Source: Cupriavidus basilensis
Lineage (GTDB): Bacteria; Pseudomonadota; Gammaproteobacteria; Burkholderiales; Burkholderiaceae
Direction of reading: 5' to 3'
Length of the DNA: 64,000 nucleotides
NCBI RefSeq assembly: GCF_000832305.1
Contig: NZ_CP010536.1
Span: 868,001 to 932,000 of the forward strand
Made by a program: the position numbers and the translations under genes
Notes under the pieces: generated by a model
Databases searched by the model: none
What the model was told of the DNA's origin: nothing
The model's input: only the letters and a program-made list of their open reading frames with translations
Part shown: one piece after another, positions 1 through 7,944 of the stretch
How the letters are laid out: each line of letters starts with the position of its first letter
Numbering within the stretch: the stretch's first letter is position 1

Positions 1-1
1 T

Positions 2-859
2 TTCGGCGCGCCGCATCACCTGGCACTGGCGGGCTTCGTGTTCGCGCTGATCCTGGTCATCAACAAGTGGCTCAAGGGCTTCTGGTCCAATGTCTCCGTG
101 CTGCTGGCGCTGGCGGCCGGCATGCTGGCGGCGATCCCCTTTGGCATGGTGGACTTCCATGGCGTGGCCGAGGCGCCGATGGTCGACGTGATCCATCCCT
201 TCTATTTCGGCTGGCCGGTGTTCGACGTGGTGGCCACGCTGACGATCGTGGTGGTGATGATCATCATCATGATCGAGTCGATGGGTTTGTTCCTGGCGAT
301 CGGCGATGTCGTGAACAAGCCGCTGAGTGCGGGCGAAATGACGGATGGCCTGCGGGCCAACGGGCTGGCCAGCGTGATCGGCGGGGCGCTCAATGGCTTT
401 CCCTACACCATCTACAGCCAGAACATCGGCCTGCTGGTGGTGACGGGCGTCAAGAGCCGCTGGGTCGTGGTGGCGGCGGGCGTGATCCTGTGCGCGCTGG
501 GCTTGTTTCCCAAGCTGGCCACGGTCGTCGCTTCCATCCCTCTGCCTGCGCTGGGCGGGGCAGGGCTGTTCATGTTCGGGGTGGTGACCTCGGCGGGCGT
601 GCGCACGCTGGCGCGGGTGGATTTCGAGGGCACGCGGCACAACGTGTATATCGTTGCCGCCACCCTGGCCATTTCGCTGCTGCCCACGTTCTCGGGCACG
701 CTGTTCAATCAGTTGCCGGGCTGGCTGCAGCCCATCATGCACAGCAGCATCCTGCTGGCTTGCGTGATGTCGGTGGTATTGAACCTGTTGTTCAATGGCA
801 TGGCGCGTGCCGATGCACACGCCATGGCGGCGGCGGGCGGGTTGCAGGCGAGCCGCTAG
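2..859 (+). CDS. NCS2-family nucleobase (xanthine/uracil-type) permease, 5' truncated by window
   Basis: Polytopic inner-membrane transporter of the nucleobase:cation symporter-2 family, moving a purine or pyrimidine base with a cation. The reading frame is open from base 2, so the start lies outside the window; 285 residues are visible of a usual 430-470. The NCS2 signature QNxGxxxxT[RKG] is present as QNIGLLVVTG at about visible residue 140, followed by SRW. Just after it comes a long hydrophobic stretch ending in PLPALGGAG, typical of xanthine/uracil permeases. Several further hydrophobic segments complete the C-terminal half. Substrate cannot be decided from this part; the family is clear. 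The gene ends 12 bases before the stop of the convergent HPP gene. Confidence 0.9.
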   Translation, partial: FGAPHHLALAGFVFALILVINKWLKGFWSNVSVLLALAAGMLAAIPFGMVDFHGVAEAPMVDVIHPFYFGWPVFDVVATLTIVVVMIIIMIESMGLFLAIGDVVNKPLSAGEMTDGLRANGLASVIGGALNGFPYTIYSQNIGLLVVTGVKSRWVVVAAGVILCALGLFPKLATVVASIPLPALGGAGLFMFGVVTSAGVRTLARVDFEGTRHNVYIVAATLAISLLPTFSGTLFNQLPGWLQPIMHSSILLACVMSVVLNLLFNGMARADAHAMAAAGGLQASR

Positions 860-871
860 CGCCCGCGCGGG

Positions 872-2041
872 TCAGCCTGCCGGCTGCGCGGTGGGTTCTA
901 CTTTTGGCGGCGGGCCTTGTTCGAGCAGCGCGGCGATCAGGTCCGATTGCGTGACAATGCCCAGCAGCCGCCGCTGGGCATCCACCACCGGCACCTGATG
1001 CAGGCCGCCATTGGAAAACGCCCGCGCCAGCTCCACCATGGGTTGCTCCGCCCGGGCCGTAGCCATGCTGGTGTGCATCAGGTCCTTGGCAGTTCCCGCA
1101 CGGACCTGCCCCTCGGCGCCATTGCGCGCGGCAAGAAGATCCGCCAACCCAAGCATGCCAAGCAGCCGCCGCTGCGCGTCCACCACCGGCAGTGCCTGGA
1201 TCCCATGCTTGAACAGCAGGGCGCGCGCCTCCAGGGCACTCTGCCCGGGCTGCACCGTCACCACGTCCCGCGACATGATGTCCACGCACCGCACATCGCC
1301 AAAGTGCCGGCGATACGCCCGCAACTGCGCGGCCACCAGGATGTCTTCCAGGTCGTCTTCCTCGATGTCCAGGAACTCGCCGCGCGCCTTGAGCACTTCG
1401 TCCAGATCGCTGCGGTTGAACCCCACCCGCTCGCTCGGCAATGGATCGGCGGTGCGGTGCGGGTTGGCGTGTTCGACGGGGCGGTGCGGATAGCGCCGGC
1501 GCATCAGGTTGTTGAACAGCAGCGCCACCAGCAGCAGCAACATCGAGTTGACCGCGACCGGCATCACCACGAAGCCAAAGCCAAGCTGTGTCACGGCGTG
1601 GCCGCCGAACACCGCGGTAATCGCCACCGCGCCGCTGGGCGGGTGCACGCAGCGCAACTGGAACATGGCGACGATGGCCAGCGCCACGGCCACCGAGGCG
1701 GCCAGCCCAGGCTCGGGGATCCAGCGTGCGCAGGCCACGCCGATCAGCGCGGCCACCAGGTTGCCGCCGATGATGGACCAGGGCTGCGCCAGCGGGCTCG
1801 CGGGCACGGCGAACAGCAGCACCGCGGAGGCACCCATCGGGGCGATGAACCAGGGGTTGAAGCCACCCAGCAGGTGACGGCTGATCCATTCGGTAAGCAG
1901 CAGGCCGACCAGCGCGCCCAGGCAGCTCTTGACGCGTTCGCGGCGGCCGGCGGCGATGGGCGTGGGGGCAAACGCGCGCAGCCACGCACGTGCCCGCGCT
2001 GGCGGGAAGTCGGCTAAGGAGGGGGCCTGGGATGGCGGCAT
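872..2041 (-). CDS. HPP-family membrane protein with two C-terminal CBS domains
   Basis: Predicted inner-membrane protein of 389 residues. The N-terminal half (about residues 40-185) has four hydrophobic segments and the family-naming HPP motif (CVHPPSGA, residues 131-138). The C-terminal third carries two CBS domains (about 245-310 and 320-380), each with a LPVVD/VPVVDAQRRLLG core, which in other proteins bind adenine nucleotides. HPP proteins have been linked to nitrite transport in plastids and cyanobacteria, but the bacterial HPP-CBS role is unsettled. The start at 2041 (MPPSQAPS) was chosen because the longer frame upstream runs through the shared intergenic region and lacks family sequence. 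Divergent from the ClC gene, which also ends in CBS domains. Confidence 0.85.
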   Translation of the reverse strand: MPPSQAPSLADFPPARARAWLRAFAPTPIAAGRRERVKSCLGALVGLLLTEWISRHLLGGFNPWFIAPMGASAVLLFAVPASPLAQPWSIIGGNLVAALIGVACARWIPEPGLAASVAVALAIVAMFQLRCVHPPSGAVAITAVFGGHAVTQLGFGFVVMPVAVNSMLLLLVALLFNNLMRRRYPHRPVEHANPHRTADPLPSERVGFNRSDLDEVLKARGEFLDIEEDDLEDILVAAQLRAYRRHFGDVRCVDIMSRDVVTVQPGQSALEARALLFKHGIQALPVVDAQRRLLGMLGLADLLAARNGAEGQVRAGTAKDLMHTSMATARAEQPMVELARAFSNGGLHQVPVVDAQRRLLGIVTQSDLIAALLEQGPPPKVEPTAQPAG

Positions 2042-2131
2042 GGGTCTTTTTTCTTTGGGTTGTGCGGGCGAATGCGCGCAATGGCGCACCTGGATCGCCT
2101 TGGCATCGTGCTCCGGAAATCCAGTGCGCAA

Positions 2132-2152
2132 ATATATCATGACGTGATACAT
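2132..2152. promoter_or_regulatory. Imperfect palindrome between divergent HPP and ClC genes
   Basis: TATCA-N5-TGATA (2135-2149) is a perfect inverted repeat; two further outer pairs of three also match, giving 7 of 8 pairs. It lies in the AT-richest part of the 181-bp divergent intergenic region, where an operator would be expected. No regulator is assigned. Confidence 0.45.
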
Positions 2153-2222
2153 TTCGTTTTTCGCGCAGCGGGATCCGCCCGCGATCCGCGCCCCCTTCTC
2201 CGCCTGCTTCCCGATCCTGGCC

Positions 2223-3962
2223 ATGCACTTCGAAAAACGCGACTACGCCGTCGACCGCCGGCTGCTCCTGCTGGCAGCGCTGGCGCCCCTCATCGGGGCT
2301 ATCAGCACGGCGGCTGCCGTGCTGCTGCTGAACCTGATCCGGTTCTTCACCAATCTGTTCTTCTATCAGACCCTGTCGCTGGCGGATCGCTCGCCGGCGC
2401 AGCACGCGCTGGGGGCATGGGTCATCGTGGTGCCGGCGGTCGGCGGCCTGCTGGTGGGCCTGATGGCGCGTTACGGCAGCGACAAGATCCGTGGCCACGG
2501 CATCCCCGAGGCCATCGAGGCCGTGCTGTTCGGCAAGAGCAAGATGTCGCCCCGGGTGGCCGTGCTCAAGCCGCTGTCCTCCGGCATCGTGATCGGCAGC
2601 GGCGGGCCGTTTGGCGCGGAGGGGCCGATCATCATGACCGGCGGCTCGATCGCCTCGCTGCTCGCGCAGTACCTGCATCTCACCGCGGCCGAGCGCAAGA
2701 CGCTGCTGGTGGCGGGCGCCTGCGCCGGCATGACGGCGATCTTCGGCACGCCGGTGGCGGCGGTGCTGCTGGCCGTGGAACTGTTGCTGTTCGAGCTGCG
2801 CCCGCGCAGCCTGCTGCCGGTGGCGCTGGCTTGCGCCGTTGCCGGCTTCCTTCGCACGATGGTGTTCGAGCCTGGCCCCTTGTTTGCGCTGCACACCGCG
2901 CCGGCCAGCACCATGGCGCTGGGCTCGTGCGTGGTTGCCGGGCTGCTTTGCGGCGTGCTGGGCGCCGCGCTGACGCTGGCGCTCTATCGCACCGAGGACC
3001 AGTTCTCCAAGCTCAAGCTGCACTGGATGTGGTGGCCGGCGATCGGCGGGCTGGTGGTCGGCATTGGCGGGTACTTCGAGCCGCGCGCGCTGGGCGTGGG
3101 CTATGACGTGATCGCGGACCTGTTGCACAACCGCATGGCGATCGGCGTGGTGCTGGCGCTGCTGACGGTCAAGGCCATCATCTGGGTGGCAGCGCTGGGG
3201 TCCGGCACGTCGGGTGGCGTGCTGGCCCCGCTGCTGATGCTGGGCGCGGGCCTTGGCGTGGCGCTGGCGCCGTGGCTGCCCGGCGCCTCTGCGCCGTTGT
3301 GGGCGCTGGTGTGCATGGCGGGCGTGCTGGGCAGCGTGCTGGGCGCGCCGCTGACCGCCATCGTCTTCGCTTTTGGCCTGACGCATGACAGCAATGCCCT
3401 GCTGCCGCTGCTGCTGACCGTGGCGATGGCGCATGGCTTCACGGTGCTGACCATGAAGCGCTCGATCATGACCGAGAAGATCGCACGCCGGGGCCTGCAT
3501 ATCTATCGCGAGTATGGCGTGGATCCTCTGGAGCGCCAGCACGTGGCGGATTTGATGACGACGGCAGTGGTCAGCGTGGATGGCGAGCAGCCGGTACACG
3601 TCTTGTGGGCCAGCCACTTTGGCGAGCACGCACCGCATCGCGGCTATCCGGTCGTGTGCGCGGCGCGCGTGGTCGGCATGCTGGAGCGCAACGCGCTGCG
3701 CGGGCGGGAGGCATCAATGGAGGCCGGCCGCGCGCTGATGGCGCCGCTGCAGCCGCACCAGGTGCTGCTGCCGGCGCAGACCGCGCGCGTTGCAGCGGGC
3801 CGCATGGCGGAGCTCGGTGTCAGCCGGCTGCCGGTGGTGGCCGACCTGGATTCCATGCGGCTGGTGGGCGTGGTTTCGCTGCGCGACCTGCTGCGCCCCA
3901 GCGGGCAGGTGCTGCACGAGGAAACCCGGCGGGAACGGCTGCGCGGCACTGCCGCGGCGTAA
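2223..3962 (+). CDS. ClC-family chloride channel/transporter with C-terminal CBS domains
   Basis: Integral membrane anion channel or H+/Cl- antiporter of 579 residues. The ClC signatures are in order: GHGIP (residues 91-95, the GSGIP-like ion-binding loop), GPFGAEGP (about 128-135, with the gating glutamate E133 retained) and GSGTSGGVLAP (326-336). About ten hydrophobic segments fill residues 15-420. Two CBS domains occupy about 440-570, with AELGVSRLPVV in the second. The external gating glutamate suggests either a transporter or a gated channel; the proton glutamate was not resolved. The Shine-Dalgarno before this ATG is weak. Divergent from the HPP-CBS gene; a paired role in ion or anion handling is an inference from the shared regulatory domain type and promoter region. 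Confidence 0.9.
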   Translation: MHFEKRDYAVDRRLLLLAALAPLIGAISTAAAVLLLNLIRFFTNLFFYQTLSLADRSPAQHALGAWVIVVPAVGGLLVGLMARYGSDKIRGHGIPEAIEAVLFGKSKMSPRVAVLKPLSSGIVIGSGGPFGAEGPIIMTGGSIASLLAQYLHLTAAERKTLLVAGACAGMTAIFGTPVAAVLLAVELLLFELRPRSLLPVALACAVAGFLRTMVFEPGPLFALHTAPASTMALGSCVVAGLLCGVLGAALTLALYRTEDQFSKLKLHWMWWPAIGGLVVGIGGYFEPRALGVGYDVIADLLHNRMAIGVVLALLTVKAIIWVAALGSGTSGGVLAPLLMLGAGLGVALAPWLPGASAPLWALVCMAGVLGSVLGAPLTAIVFAFGLTHDSNALLPLLLTVAMAHGFTVLTMKRSIMTEKIARRGLHIYREYGVDPLERQHVADLMTTAVVSVDGEQPVHVLWASHFGEHAPHRGYPVVCAARVVGMLERNALRGREASMEAGRALMAPLQPHQVLLPAQTARVAAGRMAELGVSRLPVVADLDSMRLVGVVSLRDLLRPSGQVLHEETRRERLRGTAAA

Positions 3963-3979
3963 GCGCGCTCGCGTCGCCT

Positions 3980-4402
3980 CTAAAGCTTGTAGCTCGACAG
4001 CAGGATGCTGGTTTCCGTGGCGGCGATGCCATCGATCAGCCGGATGCGGTCCAGTGTGCGGTCGAATGCTTCCAGCGAATCCGCGCGCAGCTCGGCGATG
4101 ATGTCCCAGCGCCCATTGGTGGTGTGCATGGCTTGCACATTGGGTTCGCCGCGCAGCGCCTGCAGCACCGCGCGCGCCTTGTTGCCTTCCACCGCGATGG
4201 TCATCCAGGCACGGATGCGGTGCGCCTCGGCTTCAGGCTTTAGCCGCACCGTGTAGCCCACGATCAGGCCTTCCTTTTCCAGCTTGTCGATGCGGTTCTG
4301 CACGGTGGCGCGCGAGACGCGCAGCGCCTTGGCCAGGGCGGTGGCCGGCGTGCGCGCGTTGTCGCGCAGCAGGGCCAGCAACTGGCGGTCGGTGTCGTCC
4401 AT
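3980..4402 (-). CDS. Lrp/AsnC-family transcriptional regulator
   Basis: A 140-residue feast/famine regulator. The N-terminal winged helix-turn-helix (residues 1-50; MDDTDRQLLALLRDNAR, then ALRVSRATVQNRI) is followed by the linker GLIVGYTV and a C-terminal RAM/ligand-sensing domain (about 65-135) of the usual length. It is divergent from the arginine hydrolase-ornithine cyclodeaminase operon, with 208 bp between. That spacer holds a perfect 18-bp palindrome, so it most likely senses an amino acid of this pathway (arginine or ornithine is the guess) and controls that operon and itself. It converges on the ClC gene with 17 bases between the stops. Confidence 0.92.
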   Translation of the reverse strand: MDDTDRQLLALLRDNARTPATALAKALRVSRATVQNRIDKLEKEGLIVGYTVRLKPEAEAHRIRAWMTIAVEGNKARAVLQALRGEPNVQAMHTTNGRWDIIAELRADSLEAFDRTLDRIRLIDGIAATETSILLSSYKL

Positions 4403-4499
4403 GGTGGTTCCCGTGGGAGGCGAGGGGGTGCCTTTGCCGGCACGATCTTCGCGGCTGGCGATTTGCCAATTTTAGCTGGCGTTTTGCATTGTGGCATAG

Positions 4500-4517
4500 G
4501 CAAATTGCGCAATTTGC
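4500..4517. promoter_or_regulatory. Perfect 18-bp palindrome, candidate Lrp/AsnC operator
   Basis: GCAAATTGC followed directly by GCAATTTGC, a perfect dyad with an AT-rich flank. It sits 98 bp upstream of the Lrp start and 93 bp upstream of the divergent hydrolase start. Related TTGCCAA and TTTTGC half-sites occur just to its left (4464-4486). AT-rich dyads of this size are typical of Lrp-family operators. Confidence 0.6.
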
Positions 4518-4610
4518 TGGCTTTTGGTTGGCGCGGCAGTACATCAGAATGCAGGCATTCCAAGGCATTGACTGACGACCCCCCGTCACCCATCACCCAA
4601 AGGAGCCAGC

Positions 4611-5510
4611 GTGATCCACCAGCCCACCATCTTGCTTGTCGAGCCCACTCACTACGATGTGTCGTACAGCATCAACCCGTGGATGGACCCCGGCCTCTGG
4701 GCTAGCGACCCGCGCGGCATGCATCGCAATGCGGTGGCATCCTTCGAATCCCTGCACGCGGCCCTGCAGGCGGCCGGCTTCACGGTGGAAATCGCGCCCG
4801 GCGCGCCCGGCTTGCCCGACATGGTGTTCCCCGCCAATGCCGCCGTGGTGCTGGACGGCCACGCCGTGCTGGCGCGCTTTCGCTATCCCCAGCGGGCCGG
4901 CGAGGAAGCGCCCTTTGCGCGGATCTTCGAGGGCCTGCGCGAGCGCGGCCTGATCGACTCCGTCAGCCTGCTGCCCGAAGGCTGCTACCAGGAAGGCGCT
5001 GGCGACTGCATCTGGGATGCCGTGCGCGGCCATTTCTGGGCCGGCTTTGGCCCGCGCTCCTCGCGCGCCGCGGCCGATGCCATGGCGAGCCATTTCGGCC
5101 GCGAGGTTGTCGCGCTGGAGCTTGCCACGGCGCAGAGCTATCACCTCGACGTGTGCTTCTGTCCGCTGTCCGGCGGCGAGATTCTCTACTACCCGCCCGC
5201 CTTTACGCAGGACGCCCTGCGCATCTTGCGCGAGCGCGTGCCGGCCAGCCTGCGCATCGAAGCGAGCGAGGACGACCTGCGCCACTTCAGCGTCAATGCG
5301 GTCAACCTGCATGACCAGGTGGTGATGACGCGCACCACGCCGCACCTGCGCGCCGAACTGGGCCAGCGCGGCTACCAGCTGCGCGAGGTGGACCTATCGC
5401 CGTACATGCTGTCCGGCGGCGGCGCCTACTGCATGACACTGCGCCTGGACCGTACCAGCGGGCCGGCCCGGGCGAGCGCCGCGGCCGATGGCGCCGCGGT
5501 GGCGGCGTGA
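4611..5510 (+). CDS. DDAH/arginine-deiminase-superfamily hydrolase, arginine dihydrolase-like
   Basis: Guanidino-group-modifying enzyme of the pentein fold, 299 residues. Expected active-site elements are visible: INPWM with N22, LPDMVFPANAA with D70, EGAGD with E128 and D132, H178 (SYHLDVCF) and a late nucleophile C274 (GGGAYC). The INPWM motif and the N22 position match the N-terminal domain of cyanobacterial arginine dihydrolases (ArgZ/AgrE), which convert arginine to ornithine, ammonia and CO2, more than they match mammalian DDAH. It is followed 49 bp later by an ornithine cyclodeaminase, which supports ornithine as product. Alternatives are dimethylarginine or citrulline hydrolase. A good AAAGGAG Shine-Dalgarno precedes the ATG. 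Confidence 0.8.
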   Translation: MIHQPTILLVEPTHYDVSYSINPWMDPGLWASDPRGMHRNAVASFESLHAALQAAGFTVEIAPGAPGLPDMVFPANAAVVLDGHAVLARFRYPQRAGEEAPFARIFEGLRERGLIDSVSLLPEGCYQEGAGDCIWDAVRGHFWAGFGPRSSRAAADAMASHFGREVVALELATAQSYHLDVCFCPLSGGEILYYPPAFTQDALRILRERVPASLRIEASEDDLRHFSVNAVNLHDQVVMTRTTPHLRAELGQRGYQLREVDLSPYMLSGGGAYCMTLRLDRTSGPARASAAADGAAVAA

Positions 5511-5559
5511 GCGCGAAGGGCGAGCAAACACCAATACCGAGCCAGCAAGGGAGAACACC

Positions 5560-6636
5560 ATGAAGGAGATCGCCATGACCCGCTTTCTGGACGCCGCCGA
5601 TGTGGCGGCGCTGGTGCGCGCCACGGGCGTCGCCAACACCATCGCGCAGATGGCGCATCACATTCGCCAGGATTTTGTGCGCTGGGAAGCATTCGACAAA
5701 TCCGCGCGGCTGGCGACGCACTCCGTCGACGGGGTGATCGAGCTGATGCCGGTGAGCGACGCCGTGCAATATGCGTTCAAGTACGTCAACGGCCATCCCC
5801 GCAATGCGCAGAACGCCATGCCAACGGTGATGGCGTTTGGCGTGCTGGCGGAAGTGGCGAGCGGCTTCCCGCTGCTGCTGTGCGACCTCACGCTGGCCAC
5901 CGCGTTGCGCACCGCCGCCACGTCGGCGTTGGCCGCGCAGGTGATGGCGCGGCCCGGCGCCGCGACGCTGGCGCTGATTGGCAACGGCGCGCAGGCGGAG
6001 TTCCAGGCACTGGCCTTCCATGCCATGGTGGGCATCCGGGAGATCCGCGCGTACGACATCGATCCCGCCGCGACGGCGCGGCTCGCGCGCAACCTGCAAG
6101 GCGTGCCGGGGCTGAAGGTGGCGGCGGTGGACTCCGTGCGCACAGCTGTGCAGGGTGCCGACATCATCAGCACCATCACCGCCGACAAGACGCGGGCCAC
6201 CATCCTCACGCCTGACCTGGTCGCGCCCGGGGTGCATATCAATGCGGTCGGCGGCGATTGCCCGGGCAAGACCGAACTGCATCCGCAGATCCTGCGCCAG
6301 GCGCGCATTGTGGTCGAGTACGCGCCGCAGACCCGCATCGAAGGCGAGATCCAGCAATTGCCAGCGGATACGCCGGTGACGGAGTTGTGGGAGATCTTGT
6401 CCGGCCGGGTGGCCGGGCGCACCGAAACAGGGCAGGTGACGGTGTTCGATTCGGTGGGATTTGCACTGGAGGATTACTCCGCGCTGCGCTGGCTCCATGC
6501 CGCGGCCCACGCCCAGCATCGGGGCAGTCACGTGGAACTGGTGGCGACGCCGCCCGATCCCCGCAATCTCTATGGCTGGATGATGGACGCCGGGGCGCCG
6601 CAGCCCGTGCGTGAGCCGCTGGCGGCGCTGGCCTGA
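5560..6636 (+). CDS. ocd: Ornithine cyclodeaminase
   Basis: Cytosolic NAD-dependent enzyme converting ornithine to proline and ammonia, 358 residues, the normal length. The sequence follows characterised Pseudomonas-type ornithine cyclodeaminases closely: HSVDGVIELMPV near residue 50, FKYVNGHPRN, TALRTAATSALAA, the dinucleotide loop ALIGNGAQAEFQALAF, NAVGGDCPGKTEL and TVFDSVGFALEDY. The motif set separates it from alanine dehydrogenase and mu-crystallin relatives. The start at 5560 is preceded by AAGGGAG; an internal ATG at 5575 is possible. It is the second gene of the operon, supplied by the upstream hydrolase, and is followed by a strong hairpin. Confidence 0.93.
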   Translation: MKEIAMTRFLDAADVAALVRATGVANTIAQMAHHIRQDFVRWEAFDKSARLATHSVDGVIELMPVSDAVQYAFKYVNGHPRNAQNAMPTVMAFGVLAEVASGFPLLLCDLTLATALRTAATSALAAQVMARPGAATLALIGNGAQAEFQALAFHAMVGIREIRAYDIDPAATARLARNLQGVPGLKVAAVDSVRTAVQGADIISTITADKTRATILTPDLVAPGVHINAVGGDCPGKTELHPQILRQARIVVEYAPQTRIEGEIQQLPADTPVTELWEILSGRVAGRTETGQVTVFDSVGFALEDYSALRWLHAAAHAQHRGSHVELVATPPDPRNLYGWMMDAGAPQPVREPLAALA

Positions 6637-6650
6637 CGCAGCGGCTCATG

Positions 6651-6695
6651 CCACAACGCCGCAGTCGTGCGGGTTACGAGACTGCGGCGTTGTGG
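6651..6695. terminator. Strong hairpin after ornithine cyclodeaminase
   Basis: A perfect 16-bp stem (6651-6666 with 6680-6695) and a 13-base loop start 14 bases after the ocd stop. There is no clean T run on either strand, so it may be a factor-assisted terminator or an mRNA 3'-end protector. It also lies downstream of the convergent regulator at 6823. Confidence 0.65.
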
Positions 6696-6822
6696 TGTGC
6701 GGTTTATAGCGAGTGCCACGCCCACGGGTAACGGGCAAGGCAAGCCGGGCGGCCGGGTGGCGGCCGGGCAGATAGCTGCCGGTGAAGGGTCCTGGACAGG
6801 ATCCTGGCGATGTGCCGGCTGA

Positions 6823-7425
6823 TCAGCCGGCCGCACCCCGGGTCATCATCAGCTGCGCGCGCAGGAAGCCTTTGACTTCCTCCAGCGAGGGCGTTTTCAG
6901 GAACACCATGATGCCCCATTGCTGCAGTGCATCGGCCACACCGTCATAGGCCTGGCGGTTGGTGATCACGGCGAAGATGACGTTCTGGCGTGCAAAGAAG
7001 TTCTGCAGCTTCTCGATGGTGGCCGACTCGGCGTCAGTGAGTTCTTCCACGTAGTACAGCACCACTCGTGGGTGCGAGCTGACCGAAGTAATGATGGTAT
7101 CCACCACGTCCTCCACCACCACGCTTTTCAGGGGCAAGCCCCATTTGCCCAATTGCGCGTGGATGCGTTGAGCTTCCTGGTGGTTCGGGTGAAACACCAC
7201 CAGGTCGAGTTCATGCACTGACGGAAGTTCCTGCCCCACGCGCGTGGCCAGCAGGCGATGCACGGTCTCCTTATGTATGCGCCGGTGGCCGCCGTTGGTT
7301 TTCCAGGCCCCGAGTTCGCCACGCTCCACCATCTTCTGTACTGTGCCTAACGAAACATTGAGCAGCTTCGCGGCGGTACGCGTACTGTAGTAAGGCTTTT
7401 CAGCCAGTTCTGAATCCAGTTTCAT
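6823..7425 (-). CDS. Helix-turn-helix (excisionase/MerR-type) regulator with receiver-like C-terminal domain
   Basis: A 200-residue protein. Residues 11-60 form a HTH_17/MerR-like DNA-binding domain (YYSTRTAAKLLNVSLGTVQKMVERGEL, then the wing WKTNGGHRRI). The remainder (about 70-190) alternates beta strands and helices like a response-regulator receiver (LDLVVFHPN, VVLYYVEEL, VIFAVITNR, VFLKTPSLEEV). No canonical acidic pocket with a phosphoacceptor Asp is evident, so it is probably not phosphorylated. It stands alone, convergent with ocd. Its target is unknown; a transcriptional regulator is the safe call. Confidence 0.75.
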   Translation of the reverse strand: MKLDSELAEKPYYSTRTAAKLLNVSLGTVQKMVERGELGAWKTNGGHRRIHKETVHRLLATRVGQELPSVHELDLVVFHPNHQEAQRIHAQLGKWGLPLKSVVVEDVVDTIITSVSSHPRVVLYYVEELTDAESATIEKLQNFFARQNVIFAVITNRQAYDGVADALQQWGIMVFLKTPSLEEVKGFLRAQLMMTRGAAG

Positions 7426-7944
7426 CCGTTCACCCGTTAACTAAATACACCGCACTGCGAGAGAAACAGCAGTGACAGCGCGAGCCTTCCGCGCTGGTTT
7501 GGGGCTTGGCAATGCAAGGCTACGCGAGTCATGAAGACGGTTGCATGCTGGCACCATTAGGCCTCTTGCGTAACCTGCCCTCGCATCGGGGGCGGCGGGA
7601 GCGAAGGTGCTCCCACAGTCTTGCAACGGCATGATCTATGTCACTGGTGCCTGATTCTCCCAACGGAAGAATGCCAGCCTCGAATCATATGCGGTATCGA
7701 ACATAAGCAACCAGACAGCATGCCAAATATTTCGAAATCGCACTGAACGCTCCCACTTCTGGGTTTAAACGCATATTGCCGCGTTTTGGCAGACACGGGT
7801 GAGCGGGAATTTATCGCAAACATTGCATACATCCGAAGTGCTTCTGCCGGGCGCTCAGCCCATCGAAACGTATAGCGCACATGGCCGCGCGGCCGCTCGC
7901 TGTAGGAACGGCAAATAGGATGTGGGCAGCAATTTCGCCTGCTG
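7426..7944. other. Intergenic stretch, no gene seen
   Basis: 519 bp between the regulator start and the glycosyltransferase stop. The part from about 7640 to 7860 is less GC-rich than its surroundings. A short hairpin (GGGAGC/GCTCCC, 7597-7614) is present. Frames here lack a ribosome site and recognisable protein sequence. It presumably carries the regulator's promoter. Confidence 0.5.

Noticed and set aside
792..3638. A 948-residue open frame on the minus strand
   Set aside because: It runs antisense or out of frame to the HPP and ClC genes, whose protein sequences are well recognised. Its translation is Gln/His/Arg-rich without family sequence, typical of high-GC shadow frames.
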